From assembly GCA_028571685.1 (NCBI GenBank), contig CM053152.1:24126001-24190000 (forward strand): 64,000 bases of DNA, in the 5' to 3' direction. The translations under genes and the position numbers were made by a program. Positions 36,330-47,914 of this stretch are shown here, piece after piece (positions within the stretch are counted from its first letter, which is position 1; each line of letters begins with the position of its first letter). The notes under the pieces are model-generated. The model was not told the origin of the DNA. It did not search any database and saw only the letters and a list, made by a program, of their open reading frames with translations. Source of the DNA: Heterohyrax brucei (taxonomy: Eukaryota; Chordata; Mammalia; Hyracoidea; Procaviidae).

Positions 36330-38730
36330 AGAAGTAAAAATCTCCCTATTTGCAGATGATATGATTGTACACACAGAGAATCCTAAAGGACCCATAAGTA
36401 AACTACTCAAACTGACAGAAGAGTTCAGCAAAGTCTCAGGATAGAGGACAAACATAAGTAAATCAGTAGGATTCCTTTATACCAACAACGAGATTACTAA
36501 GGAAGAAATCACCAAATCAATATCATTTACTACATAGCCCCTAAGAAGATAAAGTATCCAGGAATAAATCTAACCAGAGAAATAACAGACCTTTACAAAG
36601 AGAACTACAAGTCCTTACTACAAGAAACTAAGAGAGACTTAACATAAATGGAGAAATCTACCCTGCTCATGGATAGGAAGACTTAACATTTAGAAAATGC
36701 CTATTTTACTTAAAACAATCTATTTATATAATGCATTCCCAATACAAATTCCAGTGACATTTTTTAATGAGATGGAGAAACAAATTGCCAACTTTGTTTG
36801 GAAAGGGAAGAAGCCCTGGATGAGTAAAGCACTACTGAAGAAGAAGAACACATTGGGAGGCCTCACGCTACCTGACTTTAGAACCCATTACACTGCCACA
36901 GTGGTCAAAACAGCCTGGCACTGGTACAAAAACAGACAAATAGATCAATGGAACATAATTGAGACCCAGAGGTGACACCATCTTCCTATAAACAGCTGAT
37001 ATTTGACAATGGCCCTAAGACAGTAAACTAGGGTAAAAACAATCTCTTCAACAAATGGTGATGGCAGAATTTGATATCCATCTGCAAAAAATTGAAGCAA
37101 GAACCATATCTCACACCTTATGCAAAAACCAACTCAGACTGGATAAAAGACCTAAATATCCAGCCTAAAATGATAAAGCTCATCCAAGAAAAAGTAGGAA
37201 CAACCATGGAAGTTTTTATACACAAAGTAGACAGACTTCAAAATCTGTTGAACAAACCACAAACAACAGAAGAGAAAATAGATAAATGGGAACTACTAAA
37301 AATCAAATACTTTTGTTCATCCAAAGACTTTATTAATAGAATTAAAAGGCCACCTACAGAATGGTAAAATATATTTGACAGCTCTATGTCAGACTGATGC
37401 CTGATCTCCACAATCTATAAGGTACTACCAAATATCAACAAGAAAAAGATCAATCATCCAGTTAAGCAATGGGCAAAGGGGATGGACAGATACTTGACGA
37501 AAAAGGAGATACAGGCAGCCAAAAAACACATGTGGATATGCTCACTATCATTAGCTATTAAAGAAATTCAAATCAAAAATGACAGTGAGATACCATCTCA
37601 CTCCAACAAGGTTGGCCATGATCCAAACAACACAAAACAACAAACACTGGAGAGGCTGTGGGGAGATCGGAACTCTCCTACACTGTTGGTGGGATTGCAA
37701 AATGGTACAAGCTCTTTGGAAAGCAATCCAGCTTAAAAAGCTGGATCCAGATATACCATTTGACCCAGTAATTCTACTGCTCAGAATATATCCTACAAAA
37801 TCAAGGCCATTCACACCAACTGATACATGCACATGGGTGTTTATCGCAGCACAGTCCACTATAGCAAAAAGATGGAATCAACCCAGATGTACAATGACAG
37901 AGGAATGGATAGGCAAACAATGGTATATATACTCAATGGAACACTATGCAATGATGAAGAACAACGATGATTTTAGAAAACATCTCATAACCTGGTTTCA
38001 ACTGGAGGACATTATGGTGAGTGAAAGTCATCAGCAACAAAAGGGCAGATATTGTATGAGACAATAAGAACTTAAAAACAGACTCACGCATAGAAGAAAA
38101 GACTCTTTGACGGCTTCGAGGGTGGGGAGGGAGGGAGGGCAAGGCGGGAGGGTTTAGATTAGGTAGTTGATAGAAACTTTGTTGGGTGAAATATGGGATA
38201 GCACACATTAGAAAGAAGATCAATATTAACCCGATTTCAACATAACATGATTACTCCTCCCATCTTAATCCAATGTTACAAGGACAGAGTAGCTGGGGTG
38301 GGGGGCTGGGGACTATGGTCTCAGGGGAAACTGAGGCCAATTGGCACAATTAACATTTTGCTAAGAGAGCCCTCTGCACCCCACATTGTTGAGTGGCATC
38401 TGGGGTCTTAAAAGCTGCATCTGTGGGTACAGCAAATTGTCCCAACTTAGCATGAACAGATGATCACCAAGGACCAAAACAACATGGGGGAAACAGAACC
38501 CAGAAGACAGAGAGATCCACGTGGGTGGGTGACTACATCAACTTGTTACTGGAAGAACCGGATGGTGCCCAGTGATAGCTGTGATGGGGCTCACATAGTT
38601 GAGTCTCACTTGCAACACGAGAATAAAAAGGGGTACACTCTGAGAACTCCACTAAAAGACTGAAACTGATGGTCCACCGGCCTTGGAGTTCCCCTGGGAG
38701 TGTGGCCCCTCACCCTGTCCATAAATCATG
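36330..38730 (+). mobile_element. L1 LINE, 5'-truncated
   Basis: It begins at the ORF2 FADD box ([13 protein letters not shown]) and includes [20 protein letters not shown] at about 36,760. Further ORF2 C-terminal text lies in several frames, followed by the 3' UTR. It ends without a tail at an LTR. It was used here as the reference for the deletion in the 8,461 copy. Confidence 0.92.
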
Positions 38731-38734
38731 GAGT

Positions 38735-39193
38735 ACATGTAGCAATTTGGCTGGACTGTGATTCCAGGTATTATATGATGTTCCTAGGTGCTATAAAACC
38801 TGCCTCTATGATGCTAATGAGGGAGGATGGGCAGCAGTTATGTTGGTGGCCCAGGACTTAACTTGCAGGATTATACTGTGCCTTCACAGTATAAAGGAAA
38901 GAGATGCTAGCAGAGAGAGTCGGGGACCTCATACCACCAAGAAGCAGTGCCGGGAGCTGCGTGTGTCCTTTGAAAATGACTGGGGTCCTTGTAAGTCAGA
39001 CATTCCTAGTCCAGCAGAAGACTGATGGCAAAGACCTTCCTCCAGAGCCAACAGAGAAAGCCTTCCCCTGGAAGTGACACCCTGAATTTGGATGGTAAGC
39101 CTACTAGACCATGACAAAATAAAATTTTTCTTTTTAAAGCCATCCACTTGTGGAATTTCTGTTATACCAGCACCAGACGACTAAAACATTCAT
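38735..39193 (+). mobile_element. MaLR-type solo LTR, fossil
   Basis: The text ggctggactgtgattccagg, cataccaccaagaagcagtg and gcccatcc-type ends match the LTR at 33,566, with the polyadenylation-type aataaaattttt near the end. It is non-coding. Confidence 0.82.
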
Positions 39194-39224
39194 TAAAAGG
39201 ACAGAAAACAAAACAAAACAAAAA

Positions 39225-39390
39225 AATCAAAATGGACATCTGAAGAGACTATGAAATTTGCTCTTGAGTGAAGATTAGCTAAAGCAAAAAGGAAAAAATG
39301 ATGAAGTAAAAGAACTGAACAGAAGATTTCAAGGGAGGCTGAGAGTACGAAGTGAAATATAATGAAATGACGAAATGTTTGGAGTTAACA
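39225..39390 (+). mobile_element. RTE fragment, linker between endonuclease and RT
   Basis: The text catctgaagagactatgaaa, gatgaagtaaaagaactgaa and cagaagatttcaagggaggc matches 34,850-34,990 of the second RTE copy. Confidence 0.82.
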
Positions 39391-39417
39391 GAAAATATCT
39401 ATTGTGATATAAATTGT

Positions 39418-39757
39418 ATGCAGGTTATCCCTGCATACAGTTTGTCCCCTGATTCTGGCAATCCTATGCACAGTAGAATGAAACATTGCCTGGTCATGTG
39501 TAGTCCTCATTATTGGTTTGGATTAGACTGTTGTGATTGATAGTTTTCACTGCCTGATTTTCAGGAGTAGACATCAGGCCGTCTTAGTTTTAGTGTGAAA
39601 GCCCTGCCAAAACCTATTGTGTATCACAGCAACATGTGAGCATCCACTAATAGACAGGTGGTGGCTGCACATAAGGTACATTGGCTGGGAACTGGCCAGG
39701 TCTTCTCTGCATAGGAGATAATTCTTCCCCGAACCACCAATGCCCCCTACACAATAG
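39418..39757 (-). mobile_element. tRNA-Gly-headed SINE with RTE-like body
   Basis: The head complement is at about 39,675-39,755 and the body is like the copies at 328 and 22,862 (ccaaaacctattgtgtatca, tagacaggtggtggctgcac). Confidence 0.78.
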
Positions 39758-39904
39758 ATAGTCCTTGTCAGTTGTACTTAAAATGACTGATTATTATGAA
39801 ATATGTAGACTCCTTTCTGAAATCAAATAATTTAGCGTATTGCCACTTACACTGCTTATACTTTTACTAAGTTGAGAATCTATGCAAAATTGACCAAAAA
39901 AGTT

Positions 39905-40128
39905 TTCAATCTCCTTATATGCATGCGAAAGCTGGATAATGAATAAGGAAGACTGAAGAAAAGTTGGTGCCTTTGAATTATAGTGTTAGCAAAGAACACT
40001 GGACCTCCAAAAGAATGGGCAAATTTGTCTTCGGAGAATTGCAACCAGAATGAATGTTCCTTAGAATCAAAGAAGGTGATTCTATGTCTTACATACTTTG
40101 CACATATTATTTCAGGAGAGATCCAAAA
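39905..40128 (+). mobile_element. RTE 3' coding fragment, left arm of an inverted pair
   Basis: The text gcatgcgaaagctggataat, ccagaatgaatgttccttag and attctatgtcttacatact is RTE. It pairs with the inverted copy ending at 41,040. The two share a shortened gaacactggacctccaaaag junction not seen in the RTE copies at 57.1 and 62.8 kb. Confidence 0.85.
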
Positions 40129-40589
40129 AACTCTTTCACATTGTGGATTTCTGTTAAAGCTTGTTTAAAGAGCAGAGCATAGCCCTCCAGCTCTGAGGTC
40201 TAGAATTTCATCTTCTAATATCCTTGAGCTACTGTGAGTGAAAAAGCAGATCAAAGCTCACTTTTCATAAATATTTATGTCACAATTAGCGATGCCATTT
40301 TGAATGATTATTTAAATGAACTCTGTATTACAAACCAAAAGGCCATAAAAAATAAGACACCAGTTTAAGTATCTTGGCAATTACAATAGGAGTGGAATAC
40401 AGGGTGAAATTAAAAATTTGGGTAGTTCATATGACATCACCAATATTCAATCAGAAAGCTTCATATTAATCTTAAATAAACTGTTACAGTTAACGAAACT
40501 GTCACATTAGAGGTTTGGCTGGAGAAATTCTCTGTGGAAAGGCTTTCAAATTTTTAGGTGCATAAGTCTTTGAAAAGGTATGATGCTTT
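40129..40589. other. Spacer between inverted RTE fragments
   Basis: AT-rich stretch with no repeat family or gene recognised. It forms the loop between the two RTE arms. Confidence 0.4.
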
Positions 40590-41040
40590 GGCAATAAAGC
40601 TGTTCTTCTACTCATAGTGACCCTATGTGCAATAGAACAAAACACTGCCTGGCCCTGTGTCATCCTCACAATTGTTGCTAGGCTTGAGTATTGCAGTCGC
40701 TGTGTTTATCCATCCCATTGAGGGTCTTCCTCTTTTTCACTGACCCTCTATTTTATGTCTTTCTGAAGGACTGAGCCTTCCTGATAATATGCCCAAAGTA
40801 GGGTCGCCATGAGTCGGATCCGACTCGACGGCACTTGGCTGGCATGTAAGACATAGCCTCACCTTCTTTGCATCTAAGGAGCATTCATTCTGGTTGCAAT
40901 TCTTCCAAGACAAATTTGTTTGTTCTTTTGGATGTCCAGTATTCTCTGCTAACACTATAATTCAAAGGCACCAACTTTTCTTCAGTCTTCTTTATTCATT
41001 ATCCAGCTTTTGCATGCATATAAGGAGATTGAAAATGCCA
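40590..41040 (-). mobile_element. RTE 3' end, right arm of an inverted pair
   Basis: From left to right it is the complement of the RTE terminus through to the complement of gcatgcaaaagctggataat at about 41,010. A 43-bp RTE-end insertion interrupts it at 40,801. Confidence 0.88.
40801..40843 (+). mobile_element. Ultrashort RTE-end insertion, best-preserved core
   Basis: The text gggtcgccatgagtcggatc, then cgactcgacggcac, then ttggctggca interrupts an RTE that other copies show as continuous. The string gagtcggatccgactc (40,811-40,826) is a perfect 16-bp palindrome. A target duplication is not clear, at most gta. Confidence 0.72.
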
Positions 41041-41667
41041 TGGTCTGATTGAACTCAACAGCATACAATGGAAAACATATCTTCTTCAGTGAAATATCTC
41101 CTCTTGGCTTCTTCCTGTTTTCTACCTGGATTTGGACACTGGGATTTTAGAAAGTTCACCCGGTGTTTCTACTGTGCAGCAATTTTGAGTGGCACTGCCT
41201 CATTATAACCTCTCCACGTTCACACCAACTTGATGGCAAGGGGGTTGGGTTTTTGGGAGTTTTGGTCCACATAGGTATGCTTTAAACTTAAGCTGATAAC
41301 CTGTGCTAATATTAAAATAAGGCCTGTATGGGCTGCAATCCGAGAGAAAAGAAACCAGAGGTGTTTTCCATAAGCTCACATTTATTTGCATATACTCACC
41401 ACAAAGCTGGGAGAATGTCTGAGACTTCCAGAGGATAATTCTGGAAAAGTTGTGCAAATACCTTCCATCTCAGAGTCAATCTGTGTGTGTATGTGTGTGT
41501 ATGTTTTCATATGCACACATAAACATGTATATGAAATGTTAATTCCCAGGTTAAAAACCCTAGACCTAATAAACCAGTATTTCTGAGAACTGAACTTCAA
41601 AATCTGCATATACAGACTGACAATTCCTATTAGGACAGTGACTTGATAGGGAAATTTCCTTGAGTCA
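41041..41667. other. Single-copy sequence
   Basis: It contains a small AfroSINE-tail scrap near 41,205-41,262 and an imperfect TG stretch at 41,481-41,503. No gene seen. Confidence 0.35.
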
Positions 41668-41830
41668 GGAGCCCTGGTGGTGCAGAGGTTAGGAGCTCAG
41701 CTGCTGTCCAGAACAGGTCCGCAGTGAATCCACCAGCTGCTCTCTGGAAACCCTGTGGGGCATTTCTACAATGTCCTACAGAGTCACTGTATATCAGAAT
41801 GGACTGTACAGCAACTAGCTTTGTCGTTTT
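41668..41830 (+). mobile_element. AfroSINE
   Basis: The head ggagccctggtggtgcagag, the core agctcagctgctgtccagaa and the end cagaatggactgtacagcaa are visible. Confidence 0.92.
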
Positions 41831-42011
41831 TTCCTTTTCCTTGAGCCAACTTGGGGCATAGAAATTTGTGTTTTGCTTCAGAGACAAAGGGAACCTAGCG
41901 AGCTCGGTGCTAGGCTGGTCTTCCAGAAGTAACTCTGTCACAGAATCATGCCTCTGTGTTAACAAGTAATTACCTCTGTAAGAGAAACATGTGGCAGTCT
42001 GCTTCTGTAAA

Positions 42012-42105
42012 GATCACAGCCTTGGGAACCCTATAGGACAGTTCCATTCTGTCACATTGTGTCACTGTGAACTGGACTTGGCTCAGACAGCACATAGCCA
42101 CCCGG
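42012..42105 (+). mobile_element. AfroSINE 3' fragment
   Basis: The text gggaaccctataggacagtt, ccattctgtcacattgtgtc and gaactggacttggctcagac is the SINE 3' half only. Confidence 0.75.
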
Positions 42106-42134
42106 CTACTGGGCCTTTTCACAAACAAGCTCCT

Positions 42135-42300
42135 TTAATTCTTATAACATTCCAGTGGTGGATTATTAAATTCTCCGTTGTATAGACAAGGAAACAGGTT
42201 CAGAGAGATCCAGTCATTTGCTCAGTGTCATCATAGAGCTAGTAGACAACAGAACTGGCTGTCCTTCTGAAATCCTCCTTATTTTTGCCTGTTTATGCCC
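42135..42300 (-). mobile_element. MIR SINE, inverted
   Basis: The text gtatagacaaggaaacaggt, gatccagtcatttgctcagt and atcatagagctagtagacaa is the inverted MIR core. Confidence 0.72.
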
Positions 42301-43640
42301 CAAGCTCTAGTTTTCACTAATATTTTACAAGACCTACTTGAGCCTCAATTAAGAGGAAGTCGTAAGAATTTATAAGTATATTTCCGTAGCCGGGAGTGAT
42401 CTAGCTGGTTGCCATCGGTGCTACTGTGACGAGTGCTCCTCTGAACTCGACTTTCTGATGACTTCTCTGGTGCAGCGCTGCCATCTAAACAGCAATCATC
42501 AAGCTCACCAGAAACAGAGAGAGTGAGGCTCACAAGAGCACTGAGGTGGCAAACTACCGTACAGTTTTAAAGATCATTTTGTCCTTACTCAGTAATTAAG
42601 GGGAGAATAAGCCACAGCCTTTAAATACATACTTGTGGCCCTGGCCTCTGCACACACAGCCACCTTTATAACCCTCATTGCCTAGTATTGTTGTTCTTAA
42701 TTCCTGGTTGCCTGCTGTCTTGTCTACTTGAATCTCAGGTGTCATGAAACAGTTTCCTCCTTTCTTTTCTCAGATTGTAAATGGAAGAATTCCTACAAGG
42801 CTCCTAGCTGGCAAGATCAAAGGAAAGAGGAAGGGGTTTCTTAGTCTGAGATGGATTTCCACAGAAAACAAGCCCCAGGAATACACTCTAGCAGACAGAT
42901 CCTGAAGCATAGCTCAGGTATAACGCTCTATGACATTCTCGGAACAGCAAGGTGAAGGGAAAAGAGACGTGAGGCACATAGCAGCAGCAAACGCAGGTGA
43001 CTGTCTCCAACCTGACAGTGGCATCACGAAATCCATGCCTGTTGCTCAGCCAAGTGACCCTCCCTATGGAACCACCACTTCCTGAGGTAGTCCGTCATGG
43101 GAGGCGGTAGGGAATTTATCTGCTGGCTCCTTGCATCTTCTGATTCTCATTGGTCAAAGCCAGCTTCAAGGGGATTCAAATCTCTCTTCTGGGCTGTTGC
43201 CTAGCCCCTCCAGCCAGCTGCAGGGAAGCCAGCTTCTTTATCCCTCAGCAGAGTCATCCCTCTGAACCACAAATAGCAGGCAGAGCCGGGGCCTCCTCAG
43301 GTAGGGTCTGGGCTGCAAAGCTGCTGAGGCACTTGTGTCAGATGGTGTCACAGTGAAAATGATAATGCTGGAAGCAGAGGTTCCTCACTGAGCAAATAGC
43401 CAGGGCCCTGGAGACAGACGGAGCCAAGAAACTCTGGGGAGGCCCAGAACTTGGTTGAATGCAGTGTTCCAATACTGTTCTAGTCTGATAGCTGAGTAAC
43501 AGGGTTACAAGCCATGGGAGCACGCTTTAGCTTTCTTAAGCCAAAATAGAATGTATTGAAACACATTTAAGAGCTTTCCGACGTGGAATGAAGGGCCTTA
43601 GAGAGCAAGCAGCAGGAGACGCAGGACTGAAAAAAGCCTC
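42301..43640. other. Single-copy sequence
   Basis: A long repeat-poor stretch of mixed composition. Short open frames do not resemble proteins I know, and none is flanked by convincing splice signals. Confidence 0.35.
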
Positions 43641-43793
43641 AGTGACATTGAGTCAATTCAGACTCATAGCAATGTACAGGACAGAGAAGAACTGCTCCAT
43701 AGAGTTTCCAAGGAGTGCTTGGTGGATTCGAACTGCCAGCCTTCTGGTTAGCAGATGTAGCCCTTAACCACTGCACCACCGGGGTTTCCAGTT
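43640..43793 (-). mobile_element. AfroSINE
   Basis: The text gtgacattgagtcaattcag, gagtttccaaggagtgcttg and ccttaaccactgcaccaccg is a well-preserved inverted copy. Confidence 0.94.
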
Positions 43794-44754
43794 GCAGGAC
43801 TAGGCTTCAGAAAACCACTAACAAAATGATATATCCTGGAGCAGAGACTCTCCCTACCTTGGCCTGGCTTCACTACCACCCCATAAGACTGTGCACCGTG
43901 TAATGTTCCTCCAAAATAGTACAGAGAGTTTAACGCAAATCTTCCCATTTCTGGGGCTCTTTTGCAGATTGTTAAAGCACTTTGAAGTCACCTGGCAAGA
44001 CTGACTTGGGAATTTGACCTGCATAATCACAGATGGCTCTGCACTGAGATGGACCCCGTATTTGGTTTAATACACTAACACTGCTCTCTTAAAAGTCTTA
44101 ATTTTTGAAAAACGGGTCCTGTGTTTTCATTTCATACTGGGCCTATAAAATATGTACCCAGTCTTGTCCCTTGTTATCACCATAATCCTGTCAGGTACTT
44201 TATTATTATTTGCATTGATGGTGATGAAATCCAAGCTGAGAGAGATTATGCAACGTGATCGAGTTCACCAGTACTATTCAGAGTTGGGCCAAGAACTGAA
44301 GTCTTTGATGAAATGACCTTTGGGTTTCATCTAATTCTGAGATTCTGTAATTCTAGAACCAAGCTAAAAAATGAGAAAATTGTACCTAGTTGCCTTGCCT
44401 GTACTTGGTTATCTTGGCCTAAATTTAACCCCTGAAAATAGACTCAGTGTCTTCTAGACAACATTTGATGTGCCCGGCCTCCTAGCTAAAAGGCTCCTGC
44501 ACCAGCCTCAGCTGATGGTGTTACCATTTTTTAGTCCTCTCTGGCCCACTTTTATCTGTTTCTATAAGACACCATATCTCTGCAGAAACCCAGTTTAGGT
44601 TATAATAGAAACTTCTTGACATTAGTTCTCTGGATGTGCACGCTTAGTGGCGGACCTTGAAAAACACCACTAGAAATCTTGGGTAACCTCTTCCTTAGTT
44701 ACAGGTATTCAGTCTCTTCATTGTTTGGAATAAACCAACACTTCTAATGTGCCT
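43794..44754. other. Mostly single-copy sequence with an inverted MIR scrap
   Basis: At about 44,180-44,350 the text ccaagctgagagagattatg and ttcagagttgggccaagaac resembles inverted MIR. The rest is unassigned. Confidence 0.4.
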
Positions 44755-45118
44755 TCATCACCTATTTATCAGTTTGTTGTACTGTGGTGGCTGGCATGTT
44801 GTTATGATGCTGGAAGCTACTTCACCAGCTCTTTAAAAATCAGTGAGGTCACCCGCGATAGGAAGGTTTCAGTGGAGCTTCCAGACTGAGAGAGAGCAGG
44901 AAAAAAAAAGCCTGATAATTTATTTTCAAAAATTAGAGTTGCAACAGAATATTGTCTGACAGAAGATGAGCCTCCTGGGTCAGAAGGCACTCAAAATACA
45001 GCACGATGGCCACAATGGCCTCAAACATACCAACAACCATGAAGATGGCCCAGGACTGGGCACTATTTTGTTATATGCAAAGTCACCATGAGTTGGAGCT
45101 GACTTGACAACAACTAGC
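44755..45118 (+). mobile_element. RTE internal-deletion derivative
   Basis: It contains the RTE 5' end (tcagtttgttgtactgtggt, ggaaggtttcagtggagctt) and the text gaaggcactcaaaatacagc. It then jumps directly to the 3' end (caacaaccatgaagatggcc, gtcaccatgagttggagctg). About 360 bases, no coding capacity. Confidence 0.85.
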
Positions 45119-46018
45119 AACAACAATCTGACTTTCAGAGTCTCACGATCTCTTTTTGTCATCTCTCTCTTCTCTTTCCTGTCCCTGCTATACCGACGCT
45201 CATCCATCAGTTCAGTTGTTCCTGTCCATCTACTTTTTATCTTTTCACCCAGTTCCTGTTCTTCCATAGTTTTCTAGCATCTTCACAGTTGTTCTCTCTT
45301 TCTGTAGGGATGGGCAGACATCAAGATCAATGTTAAAAGACGAAAAATAAGTAAATAAAAATGTAGGATACAGATTTAAAGCTTACAATTTGATAAGCTC
45401 TCTAGTGTTGTTTACTAGCTCAGAAGCACTAGAGAGTGAATTGACCAGTAGTCGTTTATAGTTTTAAGGACAGTATTGTGTGTATTGGGGAAAACACAAG
45501 TCTTAGCACCCGGGGGCCTTCAGTTGCTTATTTACTAGAGTAGTGGCTGAGCCTGGCACACGGTACCACTCTAATGATCTTTTTGTAGTGTATGAGAATC
45601 TCTTGGTTGTTCACAATGCTTAGAGAGTGCTTTAGGCACAGAGAATGGCAGAAATGCCAGATTCTTGCAATGTACAGAAGATTCCTTCAGCATAAAGAAT
45701 TGTCCCATTGCTTGCTCTCCCACTGCTGGAAAGAAAAAGGCCAGTTTGTGAGAGAAGCAGAGTCCTGAGGTCACTGAGTAAGCTCATGTGTCCCGCCTTG
45801 TGGATGCCTGCAGAGTCATCTTCAGGCAGCATTTCTGCCGTTTAAACCTGTTTGAGTTGGGTTTGGTCACTTGGAATAAGAGGACTGACTACCATATTTG
45901 CACACTGAGGGGATAAGAAGTGGTCTGAATCTCTGCACTTGCTTCCCATAAATTTCTCATCTCTTTCTCATTAAATTAGCCCATTATGTTAAACTAGATG
46001 AGCCTTCCATCTACCCAC
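45119..46018. other. Single-copy sequence
   Basis: It begins with a pyrimidine-rich stretch (45,140-45,300). No gene or repeat recognised. Confidence 0.35.
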
Positions 46019-46019
46019 A

Positions 46020-46545
46020 AACCTGATCATATCATTCCTGTGTCTAAATTCATTATTGGCTCTTCTCAGCCTATACCATACCAAACCTGTTGCCATGGAG
46101 TCAATGGTTTGACTAACAGCAGCCCTAGAGGACAGAGTAGAACTGCCCCATAGTGTTTCCAAGCAGCAATGGGTGGATTTGAATTGCTAACCTTTTGGTT
46201 AGCAGCTGAATTCTTAACTGCTGTGCCCCAGGGGTCCCTAGCCAGGCATATAAAACTGCCACTCCAAACTTGGCCTTCACTGCTATCTGCCTCACACTGA
46301 ACAACCACAATGTTAGAGGATTTCTGTAGTTTCCTGTCTCCATGCCACTGTTCATGCTGGTCACTCTGGAATAGACTTCTCACCTCTTTCCCGTGTACTC
46401 AGTTCAATTATCAAATCTTCCACAGGAAGCCCCCGTTGGATTCCTGCCCCTACTTTGGTACTACTGCAGCACACAACACTTACATTATGACCATTTTCTA
46501 TTAAATTGCCTGCAGGTATGTCTGTCTCACTGACTAGAGTAGGAA
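46020..46545 (+). mobile_element. L2 LINE, split by an AfroSINE
   Basis: The text cctgatcatatcattcctgt before the SINE, and tggccttcactgctatctgc and ccacaggaagcccccgttgg after it, follow the L2 3' order. Confidence 0.65.
46077..46236 (-). mobile_element. AfroSINE nested in L2
   Basis: The text ctgttgccatggagtcaatg, actgccccatagtgtttcca and aaccttttggttagcagctg is the inverted copy. Confidence 0.93.
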
Positions 46546-46692
46546 AAAAAAAAAAAATTGCTGTTGAGTTGATTCCAACTCATCGAGACCCTGTAGGGCA
46601 GAGTAGAACTGCCCCATAGGGTTTTCAAGTTGCGGCGGGTGGATTTGAGCTGCCAGTCTTTGAGCTAGCAGCTTGGCTCTTAATCACAAGTT
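46545..46692 (-). mobile_element. AfroSINE
   Basis: A short A run is followed by gctgttgagttgattccaac, actgccccatagggttttca and gctagcagcttggctcttaa. Confidence 0.93.
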
Positions 46693-46769
46693 CAGGAGTT
46701 ACATCTTATTTGGGTTACATTCCACAGTCCCTAGCATAAGGTGACTGGAACATAGTCAAACTAAACCAA

Positions 46770-46975
46770 ACTAACAGTCTGCAAGTTGAAAGTAGGTTCC
46801 AGCTCCCAGTGATCTCACTGTGCCAGAGAGGACCTGTGCTCTACAGGGTTTTCAACAGCTGGGACTTTTCACAAGCAGATCACCAGAACTTTCTTCAAAC
46901 CGCCTCTGGGTGAATCTGAACAACCAACATTTTGGTTAGTGGCCAAGTGCTTACCCACTTGTGCCACCAGAAAAT
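46770..46975 (-). mobile_element. AfroSINE, long form
   Basis: The middle segment tcacaagcagatcaccagaa and the head complement ttttggttagtggccaagtg are visible. It is diverged at the tail end. Confidence 0.85.
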
Positions 46976-47914
46976 CTGGGAACATAGTAGTCCTTCAAAA
47001 AAAATATTGTTGAACCAATTGGTCCTTGTTATAGATAAAATGGCATGGTTTTTCTGATTTATCTGGTAATTAAGCCATCTTCAACTACATTTGAATAACT
47101 TGAAATACATACAATGCATCATTTTTTTTGAGTGAACATCTAATGTGCATGTGACCACCTGTGAGGCATTTACAGGAAAAAGAGCTTTTTAAAGGAAAGC
47201 AATTTTTCAAATGGTTTGAATCATTGAATCGAAAAAAGGAAAACAATAGAAAAGCTGTCACACGTCTAAAGGAACTAAAATCTTCTGCTTTGCTTACAGG
47301 CCATTCTTAGCTCCCCATGCCAAGTATGGTGGGAAAAGAAACAATGCTGTCTTTAGACAGAGATGAGGTGCCATGTGCCAGCCTAGGGAGATTGTTTCTT
47401 CTCAAAATGGTCAAGGAAATAAGATTGCCTCTGGGCCCAGTGAGCTGTTGTTCTTTGCACTAGTCTTGAGAATGAAGATACTCGTCCCCGTGGTATCTGG
47501 GTGCCAGTTTCTTATCTGTGGATATAAATTGCCTCTTATTTTCTCTTTATCATCTCACACTATACCCTAGTTTTTACGGTTTTCTTGTCCTAGAGGAGAT
47601 GGCAGGTTGAAGAGGGTGAGGGGAAGTGAAGAAATGTATATTTTTAGCCATGGCGCAGCCAAATTTTCTGATTCTTCCTTTGCAACAGAGTTTATAAATT
47701 AATGTCAAGTTAGGAATTCAGTGATTTCGTAGTGTCTACATTCTCCTTCCTTCCTTAATGTGGGCCTGTCTTCTAACCTGGGTATAGGTAGTAGTAGTTT
47801 AAACTCAGGTGTAGAGATCATTGACAAATGCAATGAATAGATTTCTTAAGATACTATATGAAATACTTCTGCTTTAAAAGTCTAAACATTTATCCTACAG
47901 TTAACAATATAACC
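46976..47914. other. Single-copy sequence
   Basis: AT-rich stretch with no repeat or gene recognised. Confidence 0.35.
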
